From Prevotella sp. (GTDB lineage Bacteria > Bacteroidota > Bacteroidia > Bacteroidales > Bacteroidaceae): a stretch of DNA of 64,000 bases. The translations under genes and the position numbers were made by a program. Each line of letters begins with the position of its first letter. The stretch's first letter is position 1. Of this stretch, positions 1 through 8,601 are shown in pieces. The stretch covers positions 1 to 64,000 of the forward strand of contig JAFPZD010000083.1 in the NCBI GenBank assembly GCA_017417465.1, in the 5' to 3' direction. The notes below the pieces were generated by a model, which was not told where the DNA came from, did no database searches, and saw only the letters and a list, made by a program, of their open reading frames with translations.

Positions 1-453
1 CTGTTACATCCGATGTGAATGGTTTTGCATCTTTCCGAATCTTTTGCGAAGCAAGGGCTGAAAGGCTGGCGGAATACTGCCGGGGAGGCCCCCGAGGTAG
101 AAAGCGCGATGTACCATAAGGCCGAATCGGTCGTTAGCACAAGAGACCTCCCCTCGCTTGAAGTTTTTGTCCTTAAGCGGACACGATTTAGTCCTTAAGC
201 GGACAAAATCTTCTCTTCAAGCGAGGGGAGGTCTGTTACGGATATTGTTTCTAATGACCGATTTCCTCTATAAATAGCAACTTTTTATTCTACTGGTGTA
301 AAGGAAATGCTTTATATGTGTTTGGGTTAAACTGCCTTATATGGGTTTGGGCTTAAAAGCGACAAGTGATAAAAGCGCGCTCTCGGAGTAAACACTTCGG
401 AAGCGCGCTTTGTAGTCAAATTGGCATCTGACAGAAATTGAACGGCCAGAGGA
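1..453. other. Left-edge region without a recognised gene; 22-bp repeat inside a long inverted repeat
   Basis: No gene is recognised here. Frame 3 on the plus strand is open from the window edge to a stop near 113 and could be the tail of a gene cut by the edge, but its translation matches nothing I know and the opposite strand is open too. Positions 144-163 and 215-234 are perfect 20-base inverted repeats (AGACCTCCCCTCGCTTGAAG and its complement). Between them GTCCTTAAGCGGAC occurs at 169 and again at 191, exactly 22 bases apart. The region lies downstream of the GH57 gene, so at RNA level the long stem could end transcription or protect a 3' end. Confidence 0.6.
371..411 (-). terminator. 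Hairpin terminator after the GH57 gene
   Basis: Read on the minus strand, AAAGCGCGCT pairs with AGCGCGCTTT, extended by CGAAGT/ACTCCG around a short loop, and the stem ends in CTTTT. It starts 43 bases past the GH57 stop codon. The T run is short, so the stem matters more than the tail. Confidence 0.65.
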
Positions 454-1851
454 TTACTTCTTGGCAGCCTTCTTAGGAGCCTTCTCGGCCTTTGGAGCAG
501 CCTTGGCAGCCTTCTTGGGGGCAGCCTTCTTAGCAGGCTCTGGCTCGTCGGCGACACCGAGTTTCTCGAGTTTGGCTTTCAGGCGCTCAATCTCCTTGTC
601 CTTCATCTCAATCTCGTCGCCCTGGTTACGGATGGTAGTGAGGAGCGAGTTGAGCTGCTCATTGTCGATCTCCTCCGGATAGAGAGCGTTGACACGGTTA
701 ATGAAGTCGCCGAGGATGTTCATGTAGTTGGTGAAGGCATCGAAAGGCGAACTGTAGATGCCACGGTCGAGGCCAACGTTCGACTGCTTAGTGGTCATGA
801 AGCGGAAGTTGTTCGAAGCCTGCAGGTAGTCCCAGTCCTGATTGATGCGCGGGTCGTCGGCAATGAGCAGACGGTCGGCAACGCTGTAGAGCTTTTCGAA
901 AGCCTCACGCTGCATGGCATTACCGAGCCAGCAGGAGACGTCGCGCTCCTCATCGACCCACGACAGTGTGTCAGGCACATCGAGAGCGCCGACGCTCTTA
1001 GTCTTCAGGCAGATCTCAGTAGGCGTTGAGAAGGTGATGCCCTTCTCCTTGGCGCAAACGGGCAGTGCTTTGATGAACTCGAGGATGTTGCTCGACAGCG
1101 GCTGGGCAATACCCAAAGCAGAGAGCTCCATGAAGATGTTGATGACCTGCTCCTCTTCCGGGAAGCGAGCAATGCGGTTGATGTACTCGTCGGCAAAGAG
1201 GGGATAGCCTGGCCACTCAGGATTGTTGAAGCGCAGTGAGATATCGTCAGAAAGCTCCACGTCGCGCAGCAACAGCTTCAGCGAGGGAGCAATGTTGCAG
1301 TTATAGACATAGTGGGGCGACTTCCATCCGAGCACGTGCTTGGCACCTTCGGTGAGCATGCCCTTGAAACCGAGGGCGGCAATCTGTGCGCCGATGTCAT
1401 CGCTGTAGATCAACGATGAGTTGCGAGCCACAGTAGGCTTCTTGCCGAAGTACTCCACCATCTTCTGCACCTGCTTATTCATGTCGCGTGCGAAAGCTTC
1501 AGGCTTTGCCAGTGACGAGAGACCGTGGCTGTAAGGCTCGGCGAGGAACTCGACGCATCCCGTATCGTTCAGCTCCTGCAGCTTCTCGAGCACCTGCGGA
1601 GCGTGCATCTCGAGCTGCTCAATGCCCACGCCTGAGAGTGAGAAAGCCACCTTGAAATACTTGTCGTTGTCCTTGACCATCTGGAGCAAGGTGTTCAACG
1701 CAGGCATATAGCTGCGCTCGGCGATGTCGCTGATGCTCCGCTCGTTCTCGAAGTCATCGTAGTAATAATGATCGGTACCGATGTCGAAGAAACGGTAGCG
1801 CTTGAGATGTATGATCTGATGTATCTCAAAATATAAGCAAATAGTTTTCAT
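454..1851 (-). CDS. GH57-family glycoside hydrolase (alpha-amylase-like)
   Basis: Protein of 465 residues resembling the GH57 proteins of Bacteroidales glycogen loci, which act on alpha-1,4-glucans. The N-terminus (MKTICLYFEIHQ) and the LAEPYSHGL segment fit the family's distorted barrel. I cannot assign the catalytic pair with confidence. The ATG at 1851 is chosen because the frame upstream (a TTG at 1860) only adds residues from an AT-rich repeat tract. Residues from about 405 form a short coiled coil, followed by a Lys/Ala/Pro-rich tail with repeated AAPKK/KAAKK motifs that resembles a histone-like tail and may bind nucleic acid or polysaccharide (inference). It is the last gene of the leftward run debranching enzyme, glycosyltransferase, GH57, so a role in glycogen turnover or branching is likely. 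No signal peptide is seen, so it is probably cytoplasmic. Confidence 0.85.
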   Translation of the reverse strand: MKTICLYFEIHQIIHLKRYRFFDIGTDHYYYDDFENERSISDIAERSYMPALNTLLQMVKDNDKYFKVAFSLSGVGIEQLEMHAPQVLEKLQELNDTGCVEFLAEPYSHGLSSLAKPEAFARDMNKQVQKMVEYFGKKPTVARNSSLIYSDDIGAQIAALGFKGMLTEGAKHVLGWKSPHYVYNCNIAPSLKLLLRDVELSDDISLRFNNPEWPGYPLFADEYINRIARFPEEEQVINIFMELSALGIAQPLSSNILEFIKALPVCAKEKGITFSTPTEICLKTKSVGALDVPDTLSWVDEERDVSCWLGNAMQREAFEKLYSVADRLLIADDPRINQDWDYLQASNNFRFMTTKQSNVGLDRGIYSSPFDAFTNYMNILGDFINRVNALYPEEIDNEQLNSLLTTIRNQGDEIEMKDKEIERLKAKLEKLGVADEPEPAKKAAPKKAAKAAPKAEKAPKKAAKK

Positions 1852-1854
1852 AAC

Positions 1855-1893
1855 TTTCAATTTTCAATTTTCAATTATCAATTATCAATTAAT
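1855..1893. repeat. AATTTTC/AATTATC heptanucleotide tract
   Basis: Four to five copies of a 7-base unit (CAATTTT, CAATTAT) fill the gap between the glycosyltransferase stop and the GH57 start, and take up the place where a ribosome binding site would be. It is one of many heptamer tracts in the window. Confidence 0.8.
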
Positions 1894-3164
1894 TATTCCT
1901 CCCATCCGAGTGTCCGTTTGTAGAGGGTGTGGATCCACTTGCCAACCTTCTCCCAAGTAATCTGGTCAACCTCACGCTTGCCTTCCTCCTTGAGGTAGCG
2001 GAAGAGCGACTCGTTGGTACAGATGGAGTAGATAGCGTCGGCCAGGGCATGGATGTCCCAGTAGTCGACCTTGATGCAATTGGTAAGAATCTCAGCGCAT
2101 CCCGACTGTTTCGAGATGATACTCGGTGTGCCGCACTGCATAGCCTCAAGGGGCGAGATGCCGAAAGGCTCGGAAACGGAGGGCATGACGTAAACGTCGC
2201 TGTCCTTTAGGCACTCGTAGACCTGCTTGCCGCGCATGAATCCAGGGAAGTGGAAGCGATCGGCAATGCCACGCTCAGCAGCCAGATGGATCATGGCATT
2301 CATCATGTCGCCTGAGCCAGCCATGCAGAAGCGTACGTTGCGCGTGCGGTGAAGCACCATGTTGGCAGCCTCGACAAAGTACTCAGGACCTTTCTGCATA
2401 GTGATACGTCCGAGGAATGTCACCACCTTCTCCTTGCCTGTATGGTCAGGACGCGGAATAGCATCGTACTCCTGCGGCAGCGGATAGACGGCATTGTGAA
2501 CGGTGAAGCACTTACGCGGATCCTGATGGTACTGGTGAATAACCGTCTGACGCGTGAGCTCTGAGACGCACATGATGCAATCGGCATTGTCCATACCGTT
2601 CTTCTCGATAGAGTAGACGGTGGGATTCACCTTACCGCGTGAGCGGTCGAAGTCGGTGGCATGAACATGGATGCAGAGCGGACGCCCACTGACCTGCTTG
2701 GCATGGATGCCGGCAGGATAGGTGAGCCAGTCGTGTGCATGGATAATGTCGAACTCCTCAGTGCGGGCCACGACACCGGCAATGATGGAGTAGTTGTTAA
2801 TCTCCTCGTGGAGGTTCGACGGATAGCCTCCGGCGAACTCCATGGCGCCAAGGTCGTTGACGTTCATATAGTTGAAGTCAGCGTAGATATGGTCGCGCAG
2901 CTTGAAATAATAGTCAGGGGGCATGATGTTGCCCACGCGCTGCTGCACATAGTCATGGTCGACGTCGCGCCAGGCAATGGGCACGGCATTCATAGCCACG
3001 ATGCGGCAGGCATTCTGACTCTCATCACCAAAGGGATGTGGCAGGCATAGCACGGTATCGATGTCGCCCTGTGCCTTGAGGCCCTCTGATATTCCGTAAT
3101 TTGCAGTGGCGAGTCCTCCGAATACGTGTGGGGGGTACTCCCATCCAAACATTAGTACTTTCAT
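1893..3164 (-). CDS. Glycosyltransferase, glycogen/starch synthase-like (GT4/GT5 fold)
   Basis: Protein of 423 residues with two Rossmann halves. The N-terminal part starts MKVLMFGWEYPPHVFGG, the glycine-rich opening found in ADP-glucose or UDP-glucose glycogen synthases of Bacteroidales. The C-terminal part carries VVTFLGRITMQKGP and EPFGISPLEAM, the E-x7-E motif of retaining GT-B enzymes. It probably extends alpha-1,4-glucan chains in the cytoplasm. The start at 3164 gives this canonical N-terminus; the in-frame upstream start adds nine residues without family support. It lies between the debranching enzyme (160 bases upstream) and the GH57 gene (about 40 bases downstream) on the same strand. 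The upstream gap holds two copies of the GC-rich palindrome in opposite orientation. Confidence 0.88.
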   Translation of the reverse strand: MKVLMFGWEYPPHVFGGLATANYGISEGLKAQGDIDTVLCLPHPFGDESQNACRIVAMNAVPIAWRDVDHDYVQQRVGNIMPPDYYFKLRDHIYADFNYMNVNDLGAMEFAGGYPSNLHEEINNYSIIAGVVARTEEFDIIHAHDWLTYPAGIHAKQVSGRPLCIHVHATDFDRSRGKVNPTVYSIEKNGMDNADCIMCVSELTRQTVIHQYHQDPRKCFTVHNAVYPLPQEYDAIPRPDHTGKEKVVTFLGRITMQKGPEYFVEAANMVLHRTRNVRFCMAGSGDMMNAMIHLAAERGIADRFHFPGFMRGKQVYECLKDSDVYVMPSVSEPFGISPLEAMQCGTPSIISKQSGCAEILTNCIKVDYWDIHALADAIYSICTNESLFRYLKEEGKREVDQITWEKVGKWIHTLYKRTLGWEE

Positions 3165-3177
3165 AATCTTAATTCCA

Positions 3178-3225
3178 AAAGCCCACCCCAAGCCCCTCCC
3201 CCAAGGGAGGGGAGTGTTTGGTTAC
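3178..3225. repeat. GC-rich palindromic repeat (GCCCACCCC-AAGCCCCTCCC type), copy 1
   Basis: The sequence begins GCCCACCCCAAGCCCCTCCC, continues into the complementary GGGAGGGGAG and ends TGTTTGGTTAC. The same layout recurs in frame inside several genes of this window (see 8439, 32551, 33205 and 34975). Here it is non-coding, between the debranching enzyme and the glycosyltransferase. Confidence 0.85.
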
Positions 3226-3285
3226 ATTTACTTGCGGCAAGCCTTATTGGGTTCCATTTGTTATCTTGTTAGTCTTATGTATCTC

Positions 3286-3320
3286 GACATCCCTCCCTTT
3301 GGGAGGGCTTGGGTAGGCCC
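3286..3320. repeat. GC-rich palindromic repeat, copy 2 (opposite orientation)
   Basis: ACATCCCTCCCTTTGGGAGG followed by GCTTGGGTAGGCC, the reverse orientation of copy 1 about 60 bases away. Together the two copies form a larger inverted pair ending just after the debranching-enzyme stop codon, and could fold into a long stem in the operon mRNA. Confidence 0.85.
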
Positions 3321-3326
3321 TTGACC

Positions 3327-5306
3327 TTATTTCTGATACGAATATTTCTCCAACAGTTTCATCGAACGCAGGATTTCGGCCACGTTCATGGCAAACGACA
3401 TGGCGCCACGCCCATGGAAAGGCGGATTGCCGTCGAAGAGCTCAGATATGGTTCCGATGGCATGATAGTCAAGCTCGTCCTCGTAGCCGACCATTTGTCG
3501 CTCAACGAACGACAGGCGCGTACGCTTGTAAAGCTTCAGACAGGCCTCCATGTAGAAGCCGCCGAGCCATGGCCAAGCCGTACCCTGATGGTAAGCGTAG
3601 TCGCGCTGCGTCTGCGGTCCCACGTACATGGGGTTGTAGCCGCCACTCTTCGGCGACAGCGAGCGCAGGCCTTTGGGAGTGAGCAGTTCGCGCGTACATA
3701 TATCTAATACGCTCTTCATCTGCTGCTGTGACAGCGGCGAGTAGTCGAATGCGACAGCAAAGATCTGGTTTGGACGTACGCTCCAATCCATCATCTGCCC
3801 ATCGACATAGTCGAGCAGATAGCCATACTCATTGACAAACGTATCGACGAAGGCCTCCTTTGTCTTCGCAGCCAGTGTCTCCAGGTGCTCCTGAGAATCC
3901 ACGTCGTTACGTTCGGCAGCCATCGATGCGCAGAAGCGCAGGGCGTTGTACCACAGGGCGTTAAACTCAACGATATAGCCAGAGCGTGGCACCACGGGGC
4001 GCCCGTTGGCCGTTGAGTTCATCCATGTGATGGCCTTCTCGCGACCGTAGCTATAAACCAAACCGTTGGGGTCGAGACGCATGTTTGGATGCTTGCCGTC
4101 CTCGATGAACTTCACGATGTCGACGAGCAGCTGGCCATACTTATCGAAGCAGCGCTCGCGGCCAACGGCCTTGGCATACTGCTGTAATGCCCAGACACAC
4201 CAGAGGGGCACATCGGGCTGCTCCATCTCGTAAATCTTCACTGACAGGGGCTTGCCCTCCATGAACTCCCTTAATCCGCGCTCTGCCGTCCGCATCACCA
4301 GCTCGAAGTAGTCGTCCTCCTCGATAGCCAGCGTCAAGCCAGGCAAGGCGATGAAGGTGTCGCGTGCACGGCACTTGAACCACGGATAGCCGGCCAGCAG
4401 GTAACGGTCGTCATTGGGATCGGGTTCCTTGGTGTCGCCCGACCTTACCTCGCGATTGTGGAACTGGTGGGCAGCAGTGACCAGGCAGTGGTAGAAGTTG
4501 TCACGCGGGACACGCTCGTCGACCTCCTCCTGGAACAGTTTCTTCAGCTGTGACGTCTTCTGAGCCTTGGTCGAAGCGGCAAAGACGATGCTCTCACCCT
4601 TGCGGATGGGCATCTCGAAGTAGCCAGGCACGTAAAGGTCCTCGTTCGAGGCGTAGCCACGCTCCTGCTCCTTGGGATACTCGATGCCACGATACCAGTC
4701 AGGCTGGAAGATGAACTCGTTCTTCTTGTTGAACTGCATGAACAGGTCAGGATAGCCCTGATACATGCACGTCTTGATGCCATTCTCCACGAAGTGGTAC
4801 TCGCGGCTGGCCACAGAGTTCTCGTGGGTGAACGCCTTGACGGAGCGGAAGGCCAGGAATGGCCTGAAGCGCAACGTTGTTGGCGAGTGGGCATCCTCCA
4901 GAGTGTAACGTATGAGGATGCAATCCTCATAGTGGCGGAAGATAATCTCACGCTTTAGGATGACGCCACCCACACGATAGACGGTGGTCGGCACCTTCGA
5001 AGCGTCAAATTCACGGATGTACTTGTGCCCCTTGGGGCTGAAATTGTTGCCCTGATACTTGTGGAGGCCTAAGTTGAACTCCGCTCCATGCTGGACGACA
5101 GTGCAGTCGAGCGACGACAGAAGCACATGGTTCTCATCGTCGATCTCAGGGACAGGTACGACCAGCAGTCCGTGGTACTTACGTGTGTTACAGTCGACAA
5201 GCGTCGATGAACTGTAAGCACCCGAACGGTTTGTACGAAGCAGTTCACGACGAAGGCTTTCTTCCAGATTCGTCATCACGGCTTTTTCAAATCGCAAATA
5301 GCTCAT
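3327..5306 (-). CDS. Glycogen debranching enzyme (amylo-alpha-1,6-glucosidase type, GH133)
   Basis: Protein of 659 residues. The N-terminal beta-rich domain (about 1-260) carries the family signature TNRSGAYSSSTLVDCNTRKYHGLLV. The C-terminal alpha/alpha barrel (about 290-655) contains YPWFKCRARDTFIALPGLTL and GTAWPWLGGFY. This family removes alpha-1,6 branch stubs from glycogen. No signal peptide, so cytoplasmic. The start at 5306 (MSYLRFEKAV) is plausible; an internal ATG at 5276 (MTNLEESL) is the alternative. It is the first gene of a leftward three-gene glycogen operon and has a good promoter at 5362-5392. The divergent neighbour is a Crp/Fnr-type regulator, a possible controller (inference only). 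Confidence 0.92.
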   Translation of the reverse strand: MSYLRFEKAVMTNLEESLRRELLRTNRSGAYSSSTLVDCNTRKYHGLLVVPVPEIDDENHVLLSSLDCTVVQHGAEFNLGLHKYQGNNFSPKGHKYIREFDASKVPTTVYRVGGVILKREIIFRHYEDCILIRYTLEDAHSPTTLRFRPFLAFRSVKAFTHENSVASREYHFVENGIKTCMYQGYPDLFMQFNKKNEFIFQPDWYRGIEYPKEQERGYASNEDLYVPGYFEMPIRKGESIVFAASTKAQKTSQLKKLFQEEVDERVPRDNFYHCLVTAAHQFHNREVRSGDTKEPDPNDDRYLLAGYPWFKCRARDTFIALPGLTLAIEEDDYFELVMRTAERGLREFMEGKPLSVKIYEMEQPDVPLWCVWALQQYAKAVGRERCFDKYGQLLVDIVKFIEDGKHPNMRLDPNGLVYSYGREKAITWMNSTANGRPVVPRSGYIVEFNALWYNALRFCASMAAERNDVDSQEHLETLAAKTKEAFVDTFVNEYGYLLDYVDGQMMDWSVRPNQIFAVAFDYSPLSQQQMKSVLDICTRELLTPKGLRSLSPKSGGYNPMYVGPQTQRDYAYHQGTAWPWLGGFYMEACLKLYKRTRLSFVERQMVGYEDELDYHAIGTISELFDGNPPFHGRGAMSFAMNVAEILRSMKLLEKYSYQK

Positions 5307-5361
5307 AGTTCCTGTATATAGGTTTTTAATGGTTGGGATGTAGTTGTTTTAGATTTCGTTT

Positions 5362-5392
5362 CAAAGGTATACAATTATTCCGAAACAGCAAA
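5362..5392 (-). promoter_or_regulatory. Bacteroidetes-type promoter of the glycogen operon
   Basis: On the minus strand TTTG (5389-5392), 19 bases, then TACCTTTG (5362-5369). This fits the -33/-7 consensus TTTG-N19-21-TAnnTTTG and gives a leader of about 50 bases before the debranching enzyme. Confidence 0.75.
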
Positions 5393-5473
5393 ATAATTTT
5401 GCATTTATTTGCCATTTGAGGCAGAAAAAGTACGATTTTCGGCATTTTATTAGGTCGTATGGCAGATTTTATG

Positions 5474-5481
5474 TAATTTTG
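5474..5481 (+). promoter_or_regulatory. Probable -7 element of the Crp/Fnr-type gene
   Basis: TAATTTTG matches TAnnTTTG, 22 bases before the chosen ATG. I see no convincing TTTG 19-21 bases upstream, so this is a partial match. Confidence 0.5.
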
Positions 5482-5502
5482 CACCGAACTAAACAGACGA
5501 CA

Positions 5503-6201
5503 ATGAAAACATCCCCCGACCCTACATTGACCGCCCGACGACTCACTCCACTCTATAAAATGCTGAACGACCCGCAACGCCAACAGCTTGCCGAAAGCCT
5601 CAGCGTTCGGAGCTTCCAGCGTGACGAATTGATACACATCTGCGGACAGACGCCGACCCACCTAATGTATCTGCTATCCGGCAAGGTGACATTAGAGTTA
5701 GCAGCTTCCCAGGATAAGAATCTCATCATCCGTCTGGTGGAGCCAGGCAGCATGTTTGGCTACCGTGAGGCGCTATGCGGCCATAACTACTTGACAAACG
5801 CACGAACAGACAACAACACCCGAGTGGTGTTCGTTCCATTGCCACTCATCCTGCAATTCATCGACAACAACGCGCTGGTGGCCCGACTGTTTCTTAAGGA
5901 CTTGGCCTCGCTCCTCAACCACGCCGTGTACCGCACCAGCTACCTGCAGCAAAAGCATCTGCGGGGACGTCTGGCGGAGTGTCTGCTGCGCCTAAAAGAG
6001 AAATACGGAACGAAGAGCGATGGGCAAACGCTCACCACCTACATCAGTCGCAAGGACCTAGCCAACGTCGCCAGCATGACGACAAGCAACTGCATACGCA
6101 CACTTACGGAATTCACGAAGGAGGGCGTCATCAGCACCATCAACCGCCACATCAGCATCCTCGACGAGGATGGTTTACGCCAAATAGCGATGCGCAGTTA
6201 G
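5503..6201 (+). CDS. Crp/Fnr-family transcriptional regulator
   Basis: Protein of 232 residues from the ATG at 5503. The open frame extends further upstream, but the -7 promoter element at 5474 supports the later start. Residues about 20-120 form a cyclic-nucleotide-binding-like jelly roll (YLLSGKVTLELA, VEPGSMFGYREAL). The C-terminus holds the winged helix-turn-helix (SRKDLANVASMTTSNCIRTL). No cysteine cluster of the FNR iron-sulfur type is evident, so the ligand is unknown. It is divergent from the glycogen operon. Its last 27 bases overlap the end of the convergent S41 protease gene. Confidence 0.9.
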   Translation: MKTSPDPTLTARRLTPLYKMLNDPQRQQLAESLSVRSFQRDELIHICGQTPTHLMYLLSGKVTLELAASQDKNLIIRLVEPGSMFGYREALCGHNYLTNARTDNNTRVVFVPLPLILQFIDNNALVARLFLKDLASLLNHAVYRTSYLQQKHLRGRLAECLLRLKEKYGTKSDGQTLTTYISRKDLANVASMTTSNCIRTLTEFTKEGVISTINRHISILDEDGLRQIAMRS

Positions 6202-7902
6202 TCGCGGTGCCTTTCCTTTGCTCAAGGCCACCTGCTGACCTGCCTCCTTGGTGGGCGGCTGAGGGAAAGCCAGCCCCTGCTTGAAGACGCGAAGGGCCTC
6301 CTTGATGGTAGGATCGTCCTGGTTGAGGTATTCCACCCAGGCATCCTCGTCAAGCAGGTTATAGACCATGCGACTCATGATGTACTCCTCGAGGAGGTGG
6401 TACGAACGCTTGATCATCAGGTTACGACGCTTCAGCCCACGCTTCTCGGCATATTGCGCAAACTGCTCCACCAGATGCTTCTTCTTCAGGAAGTGCACCA
6501 GGTCATACTGCGTGGTAAACTGACTGAGCGTCTTGCGGTTGTCGTCGGTATAGTCGTAGGCAAACTGCAAGATGAGGCCTGTCATGGCGGCCTCCTTATA
6601 ATAAGATGTATAGTCGCTGGTATCCTCAGGCACGAAGATGTCAGGGGTGATGCCGCCACCGCCATAGACGGTACGTCCCATGACAGTGTGATACTCTGGG
6701 CCAGTGTGCTTAATGCTGTCAACGGTGAAGAACTCGCCATGCTGATAGCGCTGCATGAGGTCTTCCTCATAGTCCTTGTCCTGGCCACTGGCGTAGGGTT
6801 TCTGAATGCAACGGCCAGAGGGCGAGTAGTAGCGGGCAACAGTCAGGCGCATCACAGAGCCGTCGTTGAACTCTACCGGCTGCTGGACAAGGCCCTTGCC
6901 AAAGGAGCGACGACCTATGATGGTGCCACGGTCGTTGTCCTGGATGGCGCCTGCCAGAATCTCACTGGCCGAGGCCGACCCTTCGTCGATAAGCACCACG
7001 AGGGGCATGCGCTGATATGTGCCATGGCCATCGCTGGCATAGACCATCTTGGGCGAACGGCGGCCCTCAGTATAGACAATGATACGGTTACGTGGCAGGA
7101 ACTCGTTGGCAATCTTTTGGGCTGCCTCCAAATAGCCGCCCGTATTGCCACGCAGGTCGATGACGAGCTGCTGGAAACCGTCCATCGACAGTCGTGCCAG
7201 CGCAACGAGCATCTCGCGATAGGTATTCTCGCCGAAGTTCTTGATTTTCATGTAGCCCGTATCGTCGTTGAGCATGTAGACAGCGGCCACACTGGTCATT
7301 GGTATCTCGCCACGTGTCACGGTGAACTCACGCTGTTCCTTTTCTCCATATCTGAGCACGCCGAGCTTCACCTTCGTGCCACTGGGACCTTTCAGGCGCG
7401 ACATGGCCAGTTCGTTGGTCAGCTCCTTGCCAGTAAAAACCGAGTCGTCGACCATCACGATCTTGTCGCCAGCCAGCAGACCGGCATCCTCAGCAGGCCC
7501 GTCTGCAATGACATTCTGCACACGCAGCGTGTCGTTGCGGATAATGAACTCGATGCCGACACCCGAGAACGAGCCACGCAGATCGTCGTTGGCCGTCTGT
7601 GCCTCCTTAGCCGTCAGATAGACAGAATGTGGATCCAGTTCGGAAAGTATCTGCGGAATAGCCTTCTCCACGACGTCGACCATGTTCACAGTGTCTACAT
7701 ACTGGTCGTCGAGGAGTTCCAACAGGCTGTTCATCTTCTTCAGGCCTGGGGCTGTATTGATGCGCAGGTAGCCGCCAGCGTCGCGGACACTGGTACGTCC
7801 GCCAGCAATATGATTGGCATAGAACGTGCCGATGACCACGCCAAGCACCACGCTCAGCGCCAGCCATACAGGCATAAACCGGTTTTGTTTATTCTTGCTC
7901 AC
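6175..7902 (-). CDS. S41-family C-terminal processing protease
   Basis: Protein of 575 residues. An N-terminal membrane anchor or signal (about 10-30, MPVWLALSVVLGVVIGTFY) points to the periplasm. A PDZ domain (about 95-180, GVGIEFIIRNDTLRVQNV) is followed by the tail-specific protease domain, with the catalytic Ser in GSASASEILAGA and Lys in RSFGKGLVQQ. It probably trims or degrades envelope proteins from their C-termini. It is the last gene of the leftward group M3 peptidase, dCMP deaminase, S41 protease, a common order in Bacteroidales. It overlaps the convergent regulator gene tail by 27 bases. Confidence 0.93.
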   Translation of the reverse strand: MSKNKQNRFMPVWLALSVVLGVVIGTFYANHIAGGRTSVRDAGGYLRINTAPGLKKMNSLLELLDDQYVDTVNMVDVVEKAIPQILSELDPHSVYLTAKEAQTANDDLRGSFSGVGIEFIIRNDTLRVQNVIADGPAEDAGLLAGDKIVMVDDSVFTGKELTNELAMSRLKGPSGTKVKLGVLRYGEKEQREFTVTRGEIPMTSVAAVYMLNDDTGYMKIKNFGENTYREMLVALARLSMDGFQQLVIDLRGNTGGYLEAAQKIANEFLPRNRIIVYTEGRRSPKMVYASDGHGTYQRMPLVVLIDEGSASASEILAGAIQDNDRGTIIGRRSFGKGLVQQPVEFNDGSVMRLTVARYYSPSGRCIQKPYASGQDKDYEEDLMQRYQHGEFFTVDSIKHTGPEYHTVMGRTVYGGGGITPDIFVPEDTSDYTSYYKEAAMTGLILQFAYDYTDDNRKTLSQFTTQYDLVHFLKKKHLVEQFAQYAEKRGLKRRNLMIKRSYHLLEEYIMSRMVYNLLDEDAWVEYLNQDDPTIKEALRVFKQGLAFPQPPTKEAGQQVALSKGKAPRLTAHRYLA

Positions 7903-7914
7903 CCCTAATTAGTT

Positions 7915-8020
7915 TTTACTATTTGACTATTTCACGATTTCACTATTTGGCTGCGCCGTACCTGCTGTTGAAGGGATAGCGGCAGTAAACTCTTCACTAT
8001 TCACTATTCACTTTTCACTC
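7915..8020. repeat. Short tandem CACTATT/CACTTTT tract before the S41 gene
   Basis: Bases 7918-7950 repeat ACTATTTG/ACTATTTC, and 7998-8018 repeat TTCACTATTCACTATTCAC. The second part reaches into the stop codon of the dCMP deaminase gene, so its C-terminus (EMSEK) is partly repeat-encoded. Confidence 0.7.
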
Positions 8021-8556
8021 ATCTCAAGCAGCACGACCTCGATGCCTGCTCGCTCCAAGAGGCGGATACCATCGTCAAGGCGATATTGCTCGCCATAGAC
8101 AACGCGCTTGATACCAGCTTGAATGATGAGTTTGGCACACTCGATGCAGGGTGAAGCCGTGATGTAGATGGTGGCTCCGTCGCTGTTGTTGCCCGACCTT
8201 GCCAGCTTTGTAATGGCGTTAGCCTCGGCATGCAGCACGTAAGGCTTAGTGACGCCCTGCTCGTCCTCGCAGATGTTCTCAAAGCCGCTGGGCGTACCAT
8301 TATAGCCATCGCTGATGATCATCTTGTCCTTCACGACAAGGGCGCCCACCTGACGTCGCTGGCAATAGCTGTTCTCGGCCCAGATGCGAGCCATGCGCAA
8401 GTAGCGCTCATCCAGTTTACGCTGTTTTGAAGGCTCAGGCCCACCCAAGCCCTCCCCAAGGGAGGGATGTTTGGTCACAAAACTATCTGAAGGCCCACCC
8501 AAGCCCTCCCCAAGGGAGGGATGTTTGGTCACAAAACTATCTTGAGACTTATCCAT
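8008..8556 (-). CDS. dCMP deaminase (cytidine/deoxycytidylate deaminase family) with a repeat-derived N-terminal insert
   Basis: Protein of 182 residues. The zinc site is clear: H109-A-E111 with the catalytic Glu, and P136-C137-x2-C140. Together with WAENSYCQRRQVGALVVKD and SDGYNGTPSGFEN this identifies a dCMP deaminase that makes dUMP for thymidylate synthesis. Residues 6-23 and 24-41 are a perfect direct duplication of DSFVTKHPSLGEGLGGP (the 18th residue differs). At DNA level each unit is one 54-base copy of the GC-rich palindrome found elsewhere in the window. Family members normally begin a few residues before KLDERYLRMA, so the insert adds about 36 residues outside the catalytic core. 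It is 46 bases downstream of the M3 peptidase. Confidence 0.93.
   Translation of the reverse strand: MDKSQDSFVTKHPSLGEGLGGPSDSFVTKHPSLGEGLGGPEPSKQRKLDERYLRMARIWAENSYCQRRQVGALVVKDKMIISDGYNGTPSGFENICEDEQGVTKPYVLHAEANAITKLARSGNNSDGATIYITASPCIECAKLIIQAGIKRVVYGEQYRLDDGIRLLERAGIEVVLLEMSEK
8439..8546. repeat. Two in-frame direct copies of the GC-rich palindrome inside the dCMP deaminase gene
   Basis: GCCCACCCAAGCCCTCCCC starts at 8439 and again at 8493, so the period is 54 bases, 18 codons. Each copy continues through GGGAGGGATGTTTGGTCAC. Both sit just inside the start codon. The copies look identical, which suggests recent duplication. Confidence 0.9.
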
Positions 8557-8601
8557 TTTTGCTATATGATTGATAGAGATTTCCGAGCTATTTCCGAGCT
8601 T

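Noticed and set aside
6397..7908. 503-codon plus-strand frame
   Set aside because: It is antisense to the S41 protease gene, whose motifs are unambiguous; the plus-strand translation has no recognisable domain.
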